Shown here piece by piece: positions 44,488 through 52,667 of a DNA stretch of 52,667 nucleotides. The notes under the pieces were generated by a model. The model was not told the origin of the DNA and ran no database searches. It saw only the letters and a program-made list of their open reading frames with translations. How positions within the stretch are numbered: the first letter of the stretch is position 1; each line of letters starts with the position of its first letter. Position numbers and translations under genes: made by a program. Source of the DNA: an uncultured Bacilli bacterium (GTDB lineage: Bacteria > Bacillota_I > Bacilli_A > RF39 > UBA660); contig CALVKV010000167.1 of the NCBI GenBank assembly GCA_944333305.1, forward strand, positions 1-52,667. Direction: 5' to 3'.

Positions 44488-44652
44488 ATTACCATCCCTT
44501 CCTTTAATAAATTCAATATTCACATTTATATATCTATTATAGCACACTTTTCAAGAAAAATCTACCTTTTTCTGTAAATTTATACGATTTTCCTTTAAAA
44601 CTAGCATTTGGTCTTGAATTTAAAACTAGAATTTCCATTTGTAATTATCCAT

Positions 44653-45000
44653 TTATACGATTTTATCACCCATTTTTGTTCCTGCTAGAACATGGAAATG
44701 TAAATGTCCTACTTCTTGACCTGCATCTTTACCACAATTTACTATAACTCTATAACCTTTTTCTTTAAATCCTTGTTTTTCTGCAATTTCATTTATTACT
44801 TTATATATTTTAGAAATAATTTTTTCTTCTCCATCTTGCATTTCTGCTAAAGATTTTATATGTTTTTTTGGAATTACTAAAATGTGAATTGGTGTTGCTG
44901 GGTTTATGTCATTAAAAGCTAATATTTCTTCATCTTCATAAACTTTGCTTGATGGTATTTCTCCTTTTATAATTTTGCAAAATGTACAATTTTCATCCAT
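44653..45000 (-). CDS. HIT family (HinT-like) hydrolase
   Basis: The 115 residues start CTFCKIIKGEIPSSKVYEDE and end with VGHLHFHVLAG, the histidine triad (HxHxH) that performs nucleotidyl transfer. This is the HinT/PKCI subfamily, purine nucleoside phosphoramidases. AAGGAGG precedes the ATG. The N-terminal CxxC is common in clostridial members. Monocistronic or with alaS downstream on the plus-coordinate side; a 170-base A+T-rich gap separates them. Confidence 0.93.
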   Translation of the reverse strand: MDENCTFCKIIKGEIPSSKVYEDEEILAFNDINPATPIHILVIPKKHIKSLAEMQDGEEKIISKIYKVINEIAEKQGFKEKGYRVIVNCGKDAGQEVGHLHFHVLAGTKMGDKIV

Positions 45001-45173
45001 AAATATTATCCTCCTTAATTTCTTCTGTGTTTTTCAAATTTTTATAAATAAGCCTAAAAGTCTATTATAATATACTCTATATCTAACATTTTTATTTGTT
45101 AAATATCTTATAAATAAATTTTTTAATGTTTTATTAAATATTTTTATTATATAAATACTTTTATTTGTAAAAA

Positions 45174-46931
45174 TTATTCTTCTAAAATTGCTTTTATTCT
45201 TCTTACACCAGAAGAGCTTGATTCTTCTTTCTTAATTTTGAAATGTCCTAATTCTGATGTATTATGAACATGAGGTCCTCCACATAATTCTAAAGAAAAA
45301 TCTCCTATTTTATATACAGATACTATGTCTCCATATTTTTCAATGAACATTGCTTCTGCTCCCCTTTTTATTGCTTCATCTTTTTTCATTTCCATATGTT
45401 CTACTGGAATTGCATCTTTTATCCATTTGTTGACTAAGTCTTCTGTTTTTTGTTTTTCTTCATCTGTCATTTTTGATGGATGAGAAAAGTCAAATCTCAT
45501 TCTCTCTGCAGTAATATTACTTCCTTTTTGATGTACATGTTGACCTAATACTTGTTTTAATGCTGCATTTAAAAGATGTGTTGCTGTATGATATTTTGTT
45601 TCCATTTCTCCTGTTGAAGCTAGTCCACCTTTAAATTTTTGTTCTGAGCCAGCTCTTGATTTTTCTTGATGTTCTTTAAATAATTTGTTAAATTCTTCTT
45701 TATCTATTTTCATTCCATTTTCTTGTGCTAATTCTTCTGTTACTTCTGGTGGAAAACCATAAGTATCATATAATCTGAATACAATTTTTCCATCTACTAC
45801 TTCTTTTCCTTGTTTTCTTATTTCAGCAATTTCTTTTTCAAATTCTTTTTCACCTTTTGTTAATGTTTTTACAAATTTGTCTTTTTCTTCTAAAATGACA
45901 TTTTTTATAATTTCTTTTTTATTTTCAAGTTCTGGGTACATTTCTTTAAGGTTTTCCACATTTAATTCTATTAGTGTTGATAATTCATCTAATGATATTT
46001 CTAATTTGTTCATATGTCTTATCATTCTACGAATTAGTCTTCTTAAAATATATCCTCTATCTATGTTGCTTGGTCTTCCTCCATCAGCAATTATCATCAT
46101 ACTTGAACGTAAATGTTCTGCTATTATTCTTCTACTTGAGATGTTATCCACTTTTTGTAATTCTACTAATTTGTCCATAATATGTGAGAATAATTCTGTC
46201 TCAAATGGTGTTTCTTTACCTTCTAGTATCATTGTCATTCTTTCTATTCCTAAACCTGTATCAACATTTTTTTGTTTTAATTTTGTATATTTTCCATTCT
46301 CATCTTTATAAAATTCCATAAATACATTGTTCCAAATTTCAACATATTTTCCACATCCACATGATGGATTACAATTTGGTGAACAATTTGGTTTTCCTGT
46401 GTCATAAAACATTTCTGTATCTGGTCCACATGGTCCTGTTTCTCCTGCAATCCACCAGTTGTCATCTTTTCCAAAATAATATATTCTTTCTTCTGGAATT
46501 CCTGCTTTTTTCCAACATTCTGCTGTTACTTCATCTCTTGCACAGTCTTCGTCTCCTGCAAAACATGTTACAGATATTTTTTCTGCTGGAATTTGTAATT
46601 CTTGTGTTAAAAAATCATAACTCATTTGGATAGATTCTTCTTTAAAATAGTCTCCTAATGACCAGTTTCCTAGCATTTCAAAATATGTCAAATGCCTGTT
46701 ATCTCCAACCTCTTCAATATCATTTGTTCTTACACATTTTTGATAATCTGTAAGTCTTTTTCCTTGTGGGTGTGGCTCTCCTAATAAATATGGTACTAGT
46801 GGTTGCATTCCTGCAGTTGTAAATAGTACAGATGAGTCATTTTCTGGTATTAATGGTGCTGATGGAATAACTGCATGTCCGTGATTTTTAAAAAAGTTTA
46901 AATATTTTTTTCTAATTTCTATTGCTTTCAT
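45174..46931 (-). CDS. alaS: Alanyl-tRNA synthetase, short form without C-Ala domain
   Basis: It charges tRNA-Ala. The 585 residues contain the class II catalytic core (LFTTAGMQPLVPYLLG, CVRTNDIEEVGDNRHLTYFEMLGNWSLGDYF, WWIAGETGPCGP, DTGLGIERM) with an inserted Cys-rich patch (CSPNCNPSCGCG). The editing domain has HTATHLL and CGGPHV. The usual enzyme is about 870 residues, so the C-terminal oligomerisation and tRNA-binding C-Ala region is missing, while the editing domain is complete. The stop is natural in context, followed by A+T-rich DNA, so this looks like a genuine short form. No T-box leader is visible in the 155 upstream bases. Confidence 0.92.
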   Translation of the reverse strand: MKAIEIRKKYLNFFKNHGHAVIPSAPLIPENDSSVLFTTAGMQPLVPYLLGEPHPQGKRLTDYQKCVRTNDIEEVGDNRHLTYFEMLGNWSLGDYFKEESIQMSYDFLTQELQIPAEKISVTCFAGDEDCARDEVTAECWKKAGIPEERIYYFGKDDNWWIAGETGPCGPDTEMFYDTGKPNCSPNCNPSCGCGKYVEIWNNVFMEFYKDENGKYTKLKQKNVDTGLGIERMTMILEGKETPFETELFSHIMDKLVELQKVDNISSRRIIAEHLRSSMMIIADGGRPSNIDRGYILRRLIRRMIRHMNKLEISLDELSTLIELNVENLKEMYPELENKKEIIKNVILEEKDKFVKTLTKGEKEFEKEIAEIRKQGKEVVDGKIVFRLYDTYGFPPEVTEELAQENGMKIDKEEFNKLFKEHQEKSRAGSEQKFKGGLASTGEMETKYHTATHLLNAALKQVLGQHVHQKGSNITAERMRFDFSHPSKMTDEEKQKTEDLVNKWIKDAIPVEHMEMKKDEAIKRGAEAMFIEKYGDIVSVYKIGDFSLELCGGPHVHNTSELGHFKIKKEESSSSGVRRIKAILEE

Positions 46932-47087
46932 TTTTCATTTCTCCTTGTACTTAATAAATTATTTCTTATAAATAATAATTTTTGATTTTCTCTATATTTT
47001 CATAGCTTATTATATTTTAAAAATAAAAAAAAATCAATGTATATATTTTTTCGCTAACATTTAGTAAGAAATTATGCAATAAATTTC

Positions 47088-47780
47088 TTATTTAACTGTA
47101 ACTACATTTTTTAAAATACACCAAGTTCCATTACTTTCTGGTATACTTTTAAAAGTCATTTCTTGTTTGGTAATTGGATGCTCAATTGTAAGTTCATATG
47201 CCCATAATGCAATTTGTTTTCCTTGTCCTCTTGTTCCGTATTTTTGGTCTCCAAAAATACTATGTCCTGCATGTGACAATTGAACTCTTATTTGATGATG
47301 TCTTCCCGTATGTAAATTTATTTTTACTAAAGATAAGTTTTTTACTTCATTATAAGCTAAAACTTCGTAATCTAGTTTTGCTAATTTTGCATTTTTCTTT
47401 TCTTTTGAAACTACTTTGCTGATATTATTTCTTTCATCTTTATATAAATAATCTTCCAAAGTTCCTTTGTTATTATCAAATTTTCCATCAACAACTGCTA
47501 AATATTTCTTTTTAAAGATTTTTTCTCTTACTTGGTCACTAAGCCTTGCAGCAGATTTTGATGTTTTGGCAAATATCATAACACCTCCAACAGGTCTATC
47601 TAATCTATGTACTAGTCCTAAGTATACATTACCTGGTTTGTTGTATTTTTCTTTAATGTATTGTTTAACTATTGTTAACATATCAATATCTTCTGTTTTA
47701 TCTGCTTGTGATGGAATATTAGGTTGCTTTTCTACTACAATTATTTGATTATCTTCAAATATTACTCTTAAATTTTGCAT
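47088..47780 (-). CDS. RluA-family RNA pseudouridine synthase
   Basis: The 230 residues have the catalytic-Asp motif HRLDRPVGGVMIFAKTSKSA and the C-terminal HTGRHHQIRVQLSHAGH...GDQKYG. It isomerises uridine in rRNA or tRNA; the exact target (RluC/D or other) cannot be assigned. No S4 domain is present. The second ATG (47780) lies 14 bases after AGGAGG; the first, at 47792, is only 2 bases away. It is the gene after the methyltransferase on the same strand. Confidence 0.92.
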   Translation of the reverse strand: MQNLRVIFEDNQIIVVEKQPNIPSQADKTEDIDMLTIVKQYIKEKYNKPGNVYLGLVHRLDRPVGGVMIFAKTSKSAARLSDQVREKIFKKKYLAVVDGKFDNNKGTLEDYLYKDERNNISKVVSKEKKNAKLAKLDYEVLAYNEVKNLSLVKINLHTGRHHQIRVQLSHAGHSIFGDQKYGTRGQGKQIALWAYELTIEHPITKQEMTFKSIPESNGTWCILKNVVTVK

Positions 47781-47840
47781 GTTTAATTTCATTCCCTCCT
47801 AATGCATAAGTCTAGTTAAAAATAGTTGCAATTTTAAATA

Positions 47841-48704
47841 TTAACTTTCCCATCTACCATATATTCCACAAGGTAATACTAATTTAGAGTTTTCCATAGG
47901 TAATCCAATTTCTCCTGAACTTGTTTTTCCTTTAAATTTTTTACTTATTGTTAAGTTTAAAATATTTTCTAGTACTTTACTAGAAATTCCTGTTGTATAT
48001 GAATTGATTAAGAAAAATAGTGGATTGTCAGAAAGTACTTTTGTACATAAATCTACTAAATCATATATATTGTTTTCAAATTGCCAAACTTCTCCATTTG
48101 CACCTCTTCCATATGATGGAGGATCCATTATAATTGCATCATATTTATTTTCTCTTCTTATTTCTCTATTAACAAATTTTACAACATCATCAATAATATA
48201 TCTAACTGGTTTATCCGCTAAACCTGATGAAGTTATATTTTCTTTTGCCCAAGTTACCATACCTTTTGAACTGTCAACATGACACACAGAGGCTCCAGCT
48301 GAAGCACATGCAACTGTTGCTCCTCCTGTATATGCAAATAAATTTAATACTTTTATTTCTCTATTTGAATTTTTTATTTTAGAAATCATCCAGTCCCAGT
48401 TAACAGCTTGTTCTGGAAATAATCCTGTATGTTTAAAGTTCATTGGTTTTATATTAAAAGTTAAATCTTTATATTTTATTTGCCATTGTTCTGGTAATTT
48501 TTTATGATATTCCCAAGAGCCTCCCCCTGTTTTACTTCTATGGTATGTTGCATTTGCTTCTTTCCATTGGTTTGGAAAGCTTTTTTCTTTCCAGATTATT
48601 TGTGGGTCTGGTCTTGATAAAATTATATTTCCCCATTTTTCTAATTTCTGCCCATCTGCCATGTCTAGTATTTTATAATCTTTCCATTCATTTGCTATGT
48701 TCAT
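47841..48704 (-). CDS. Class I SAM-dependent methyltransferase (RlmI/RlmK-like)
   Basis: The 287 residues have the AdoMet motif VLNLFAYTGGATVACASAGA, VCHVDSSKGMVTWAKEN, and catalytic-loop-like IIMDPPSYGRG. The N-terminal 90 residues are a separate domain with a WGNIILSRPDPQIIW start. It resembles bacterial 23S rRNA m5C or related methyltransferases; the target is not certain. The ATG at 48704 is 11-12 bases after AGGAAGGA; the upstream in-frame ATG at 48716 abuts the SD. It likely shares an operon with the RluA-like gene. Confidence 0.85.
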   Translation of the reverse strand: MNIANEWKDYKILDMADGQKLEKWGNIILSRPDPQIIWKEKSFPNQWKEANATYHRSKTGGGSWEYHKKLPEQWQIKYKDLTFNIKPMNFKHTGLFPEQAVNWDWMISKIKNSNREIKVLNLFAYTGGATVACASAGASVCHVDSSKGMVTWAKENITSSGLADKPVRYIIDDVVKFVNREIRRENKYDAIIMDPPSYGRGANGEVWQFENNIYDLVDLCTKVLSDNPLFFLINSYTTGISSKVLENILNLTISKKFKGKTSSGEIGLPMENSKLVLPCGIYGRWES

Positions 48705-48879
48705 TATTAATCTCATTCCTTCCTATGGCATAAATTGAATTGGAAAAGAATATCTTTCAGACTTTTTCATTCCAATTCTTATATTCATAATTTATTTAAT
48801 AATTTTTATAATTAATTTTTTATTTATCAAAAATAATATTCACTATTATATAGCAATGCTATTAACCATAAGAATTATA

Positions 48880-49743
48880 CTATATTTTTCCTGTTTTTTC
48901 AAGTTCTTTAAGCTGTTTCTTTGTCTGTTTATATCCTTTCTCATATAAAAGATTTATTTTACTATTATCTAATAAAGAAATTTTGTTTAAATTTATTAAG
49001 ATTAAGTTATCAATTCCTTGTCTTTCATATGAAGATAGTTCTCTTCCTTGTAATTCCATTGACCTTGTTGCTACATCTATTAAATTTTGACAACATTGTT
49101 TTTCATTGTAAATTGTATCAAATGCTATTCCATATATTTTATCTGCTCCTATATTTCTTAATGATTTCCAGGGTAAATTTTCACGGATTCCCCCATCTAC
49201 TAATTGTATTTCGTTAAATTTGCATGGAGAAAATACAACAGGAAAACTGCAACTTGCTCTTACTGCTGTACTTATTGGAATATCTGTTATAATTTTTGTA
49301 TTGTCTAGCAAATTTCCTCTTGTCTGTAATGATGATGCCATATACACTGTTCCTTTTTGTACATCTACCATTGGAATTAATAAAGGCATTTTTATTTGAT
49401 TTATATTAGTTATCTTACTTTCCTTGCAGATGTTTTCTATAATTCTTTCAATTACTTTGCCTGTGTTTAAACCATCTATAATAATTTCTCTTTTTAATAT
49501 TAATCCTAAAATTAATTTTAATATCTGTTTCCATTCTGCATATTTTATTTTTTTACAGTATCTTTGAAACATATTCCACATTTCATCACTTGTGTATCCT
49601 AATGCATACATTGTTGCTACTATACTTCCAGATGATGCTCCTGATACACAATCAAATTTTATATTTTCTTCTTCAAATGCTTTTAATGCTCCTATATGAG
49701 CTGCTGCTTTTACTCCTCCTCCTGCCAAACATAATCCTTTCAT
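48880..49743 (-). CDS. Patatin-like phospholipase
   Basis: The 287 residues show the full patatin signature: oxyanion loop GLCLAGGGVKAAAHIGAL, nucleophile elbow VSGASSGS and the dyad Asp in LVDGGIRENLP. These serine lipases hydrolyse acyl esters of glycerophospholipids; the physiological substrate is unknown. I chose the ATG at 49743 because GGAGG lies upstream. The protein lacks a signal peptide. It stands alone between A+T-rich gaps. Confidence 0.9.
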   Translation of the reverse strand: MKGLCLAGGGVKAAAHIGALKAFEEENIKFDCVSGASSGSIVATMYALGYTSDEMWNMFQRYCKKIKYAEWKQILKLILGLILKREIIIDGLNTGKVIERIIENICKESKITNINQIKMPLLIPMVDVQKGTVYMASSLQTRGNLLDNTKIITDIPISTAVRASCSFPVVFSPCKFNEIQLVDGGIRENLPWKSLRNIGADKIYGIAFDTIYNEKQCCQNLIDVATRSMELQGRELSSYERQGIDNLILINLNKISLLDNSKINLLYEKGYKQTKKQLKELEKTGKI

Positions 49744-49826
49744 AATTTTATTTTCCTCCATATCCTATTATATGTTTTAAATTATAAAAGTGATTATTCT
49801 TTATTATGTTTTTATTCTTAAGTAAG

Positions 49827-49860
49827 GAGCCTCTAGCTAAGCTAGAGGCTCTTGTTTTTT
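49827..49860 (+). terminator. Strong plus-strand terminator without an obvious gene
   Basis: An 11-bp perfect G+C-rich stem (GAGCCTCTAGC / GCTAGAGGCTC) with a TAA loop is followed by TTGTTTTTTT on the plus strand. The other strand lacks a T run. The nearest plus-strand gene ends 6 kb away, so it may end an unannotated small RNA or antisense transcript. Confidence 0.75.
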
Positions 49861-49889
49861 TACTTGATTTAGATTAGAATTGTTAAGCG

Positions 49890-50084
49890 TTACATATAAC
49901 TATGGTATTCTCCATCTTCGTCAATGAAGCCACTCTGAAGCCAAGGCATGCTTTTGCTGGAAACCTCGCCATATTCAGAAACGTTATAACCCCTTTCTTC
50001 ATAGTATCTCTTTGTACTTTCATATTGTCTCCGCCTAATGATCCTATAATCAAGATCATTATCATCATCAAAATCATGATACAT
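49890..50084 (-). CDS. Uncharacterised small acidic/arginine-rich protein
   Basis: The 64 residues start at the ATG at 50084, 8 bases after GAGGAG (an ATG at 50090 is also in frame but only 2 bases away). The sequence is acidic at the N-terminus (MYHDFDDDNDLDYR), then Arg-rich (RIIRRRQYESTKRYYEERGY), with a final acidic/aromatic segment (SGFIDEDGEYHSYM). Its G+C content is visibly above its neighbours. No homologue recognised. The long frame continues upstream, but no SD is there. Confidence 0.55.
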   Translation of the reverse strand: MYHDFDDDNDLDYRIIRRRQYESTKRYYEERGYNVSEYGEVSSKSMPWLQSGFIDEDGEYHSYM

Positions 50085-50279
50085 AAACATTTCTCCTCTT
50101 AAGTATTTACTTGTGTAAGGTAATCTGTACATAATGCCTTTTGCATTATGCATTTTTTTTATATCACAATTACTGTTACATGTCAACTAGTAAACTGTAT
50201 CTATGCAGAAAAAGTAGTAAATTTGATTTTACCTTTTTTATCTTATATTCTAATTAGTAATATATGGTAATTATTTTTT

Positions 50280-50393
50280 CTACCTTATACTTAATTTTAT
50301 TAATTCAAAAATCATAAAAAAATTAACTCCTGATAAAATAAAAAAACTTGCAATTGCAAAAGAAAGCATTTTATGCTTTTTTATAAATTTCAT
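50280..50393 (-). CDS. 37-aa single-pass membrane miniprotein
   Basis: An ATG at 50393 is preceded by GGGAGG (50402-50407) and opens MKFIKKHKMLSFAIASFFIL followed by SGVNFFMIFELIKLSIR. A short basic N-terminus and one hydrophobic helix suggest an inner-membrane peptide with its N-terminus inside. A hairpin (TAGTGTAG-CTTGT-CTACACTA, 50409-50429) lies directly upstream of the SD and could regulate translation. It could be a small toxin, a regulator or a lineage-specific membrane peptide. The rest of 50085-50626 is A+T-rich with no other gene seen. Confidence 0.55.
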   Translation of the reverse strand: MKFIKKHKMLSFAIASFFILSGVNFFMIFELIKLSIR

Positions 50394-50626
50394 ATACAAA
50401 CCTCCCTTTAGTGTAGCTTGTCTACACTATTAAATTTCTTGTCCTTAATATGTATATGTTTAAATTTAAAAACTATTCATAAATTACTTTCTTTTTTCAT
50501 CGCAATATATTACATTTTTTGATTATTCATAAATTTAAAATTGATTTAGTTTTTTATTCTATATATTATCATAAATCAATTTTTCTAAAATGTTTTCTCT
50601 TTGTAAAATTAACTAATTTTATATTT

Positions 50627-52420
50627 CTATTTATTTAATTGTTGAATTATACTTTTAGCTAAGTTTTCATTTATACCTCTAATTTCAGTAAGTTCTTCGA
50701 TTTTAGCATTCTTAATTTTTTCTATACTTCCAAATTGCTTTAGCAAATCTTTTTTCTTTGTTTCTCCTATTCCTTTTATTTCGTCTAGAGCTGATTTGGT
50801 AATATCTTTATCTCTTAATTTTCTGTGATAAGAAATTGCAGTATCATGAACTTCATCTTGGAATTTTGTTATTAATTTAAATAAATTTTCAGATATTTCA
50901 AATTCTTCTCTATTTTCATTTATTAATGCTCTTGTTTGATGTTTATCATTTTTTACCATACCAAATACTGGTATATCTAATTGTAAATCTTTTATTGCTT
51001 GCTTTATTGCTCGTATTTGAGTAATTCCTCCATCTGCAAAAATTGCATCTGGTAATTTTCCAAATCCTGATGAATTCTCATTTTCAATTGAATGTTTTAA
51101 TCTTCTTGTTACTACTTCTTGCATACATTTAGGGTCATCTTGCGTTAATACTGTTTTTATTTTAAATCTTCTTGATAAGTTCTTTTTTATTGTTCCATCT
51201 ACCATTACACACATTCCTGCTACCATATATTCTCCAGAAATGTTTGAAATATCAAAAGTTTCTATTTTTCGAGGTAATCTATCTAATCCTAAAACTTTTT
51301 TTATTTCTAATAAAATTTCGCTTCTATCTCTTTCTTTGTTTTCAAGCGTTATTTTTGCGTTGTTATCTGCCATTTCTACAAAACGTAATTTTTCACCCTT
51401 TTTTGGAGATTTAATTTCAACTTTTCTCCCTGCTTCTTTACTAAGCCATTCTTCTATTGCATTTTTGTCTTCTATTTCTTCTCTAATCATTATTTTATTC
51501 GGTAAATTTGTACTATCTATATAATATTGTTTTATAAAACCAGATAAAATTTCTTTATCTTCCATTTCTTTTAAATCTGGGAAAAAGTAGTGTTCTCTTC
51601 CAACCATTTTACTTCCTCTAACGAAAAAGATTTCTACACAAACTTCTATTTCCGATTTTGCTATACCAATTACATCTATATTATTTTCTGTAATATTAGA
51701 AACTTTCTGCTTTTCATTTACTCTTTGTATTGCTAACATTCTATCTCTTATATATGCTGCATTTTCAAACTCCATTTTTCCCGCTTCTTCTATCATTTGC
51801 TTTTCTAAGTCTTTTAATACCTTATCTATTTTACCATCTAAAATATCTATTATTTCGTCAATTTGCTTTCTATAATCTTCTTTAGAAATATATCCCATAC
51901 AAGGTCCAGAACATCTATTTATATAATAATTTAAACAAGCTCTTGTTTCTGACCTGAATTTTCTGCATTGACGTATTTTGTATTTTTGTTTTATAAAATC
52001 TAATAATTCTTTTGCAGAACCAGGATTTGCATATGGTCCAAAATATTTTGACCCGTCATTTATTATTTTTCTTGTTATTATAACATTTGGATAATCTGAT
52101 TTTACATCTACTTTTATATATGGATATGTTTTATCATCTTTTAATAACACATTAAATCTTGGTCTGTTCTTTTTTATTAAATTACATTCTAATATTAATG
52201 CTTCTGCTTCATTATCAACAACAATATATTCAAAGTGGTCTATTAATGATACCATTTTTTTTATTCTTTCTGTTTTGTCTGTTTTTTTGAAATATGATTT
52301 TACTCTTCTTTTTAAATTTATTGCTTTTCCTACATATATTATTTTGTCTTCTGCATCATGCATAATATATACTCCTGGCTTGTCAGGCAGTAATTTTAAT
52401 TGTTCTTCTATGTTGAACAT
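50627..52420 (-). CDS. uvrC: UvrABC system subunit C
   Basis: The dual-incision nuclease of nucleotide excision repair. The 597 residues have the expected order: GIY-YIG domain (PGVYIMHDAEDKIIYVGKAINLKRR), a Cys cluster (CRKFRSETRACLNYYINRC), UVR motif (EEAGKMEFENAAYIRDRM), RNase H-like C-terminal nuclease (FDISNISGE, AIFADGG, KNDKHQTRAL) and tandem helix-hairpin-helix (IKGIGETKKKDLLKQFGS). The ATG at 52420 follows GGGGG; an upstream extension lacks an SD. The 247 bases beyond it to the window end hold no gene that I can support. Confidence 0.96.
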   Translation of the reverse strand: MFNIEEQLKLLPDKPGVYIMHDAEDKIIYVGKAINLKRRVKSYFKKTDKTERIKKMVSLIDHFEYIVVDNEAEALILECNLIKKNRPRFNVLLKDDKTYPYIKVDVKSDYPNVIITRKIINDGSKYFGPYANPGSAKELLDFIKQKYKIRQCRKFRSETRACLNYYINRCSGPCMGYISKEDYRKQIDEIIDILDGKIDKVLKDLEKQMIEEAGKMEFENAAYIRDRMLAIQRVNEKQKVSNITENNIDVIGIAKSEIEVCVEIFFVRGSKMVGREHYFFPDLKEMEDKEILSGFIKQYYIDSTNLPNKIMIREEIEDKNAIEEWLSKEAGRKVEIKSPKKGEKLRFVEMADNNAKITLENKERDRSEILLEIKKVLGLDRLPRKIETFDISNISGEYMVAGMCVMVDGTIKKNLSRRFKIKTVLTQDDPKCMQEVVTRRLKHSIENENSSGFGKLPDAIFADGGITQIRAIKQAIKDLQLDIPVFGMVKNDKHQTRALINENREEFEISENLFKLITKFQDEVHDTAISYHRKLRDKDITKSALDEIKGIGETKKKDLLKQFGSIEKIKNAKIEELTEIRGINENLAKSIIQQLNK

Positions 52421-52667
52421 TGCTTTTCCCCCTATTGCAAAGCTTTTTCTTTTTATATTATATAATATTTTTGAGTTCAATTTTATCTGGTAATCTCATT
52501 TCATGTTTACAGAATCTTTGTCTTTACTTGCTAATAATCTTTCATAGTAAAATGATATTACCTATTTTTTTAATTATTATACATACTTTAATGTCAATAT
52601 TTTTTGAATATTTCACTAAAAAATAGCTTTATTTTATTAGCGAATATTTCACCATAATGTATAATCT

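Noticed and set aside
46932..47087. T-box leader for alaS
   Set aside because: The gap is too short and no T-box-like conserved sequence or antiterminator is seen.

Overview
The window looks like a chromosomal segment of a very A+T-rich low-GC Firmicute, most likely a gut-type member of the Clostridia. The grounds are purine-rich Shine-Dalgarno (SD) sequences at almost every gene, a sortase, a TsaC-type t6A gene, a Maf protein, a clostridial-type IME (integrative mobilizable element) replication module, and families I associate with such genomes. This is inference; no rRNA, tRNA or CRISPR array is visible.

Layout. 1-6.7 kb: a TPR-like gene (cut by the window edge) behind an apparently intact type I restriction-modification operon, hsdM-hsdS-hsdR, on the minus strand. 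6.8-14.4 kb: a decaying integrative element with a hairpin cluster (candidate origin), DnaC-like and DnaD-like replication genes, an Xis-like gene and a tyrosine integrase broken by a frameshift and a stop. It carries a tightly coupled three-gene cargo cassette (GHKL ATPase, STAS-like protein, membrane protein). Just beyond it lies a decayed fragment of a type III-like DNA methyltransferase whose promoter resembles that of hsdM. 15-21.5 kb: small modifying enzymes (GNAT, kinases, Nudix, UDG-like, a GNAT-kinase fusion), dispersed structured repeats, and maf. 21.7-23.3 kb: TSCPD protein, tsaC and a Nudix gene.

23.4-40.2 kb is the most unusual block, all on the minus strand. Two parallel modules are each built around a large SF2 helicase with C-terminal repeats and each carry related small proteins. 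The downstream module starts with a 1918-aa multidomain protein (possible ADP-ribosyltransferase-like N-terminus, helicase core, about 540 residues of GF..DG..TG repeats) and ends with a protein containing a HopA1-like domain. Upstream lie a LysR regulator and a protein that strongly resembles CRISPR-associated Csx3-AAA, yet no cas gene or array is present.

40.5-43.6 kb: a GC-rich MYG1-family gene that looks foreign, a second copy of tsaC with its divergent leader and an internally deleted Nudix gene, and a Nudix-GNAT fusion. 43.8-52.4 kb: mostly housekeeping genes (sortase, HIT, a short AlaRS, RluA-like, an RlmI-like methyltransferase, patatin, UvrC) plus two small uncharacterised genes.

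The accessory regions combine restriction, a possible GHKL/STAS defence cassette and the helicase/Csx3-like block, so the window reads as a defence or conflict island between core genes. That functional reading is inference; the domain assignments come from motifs recognised by eye.
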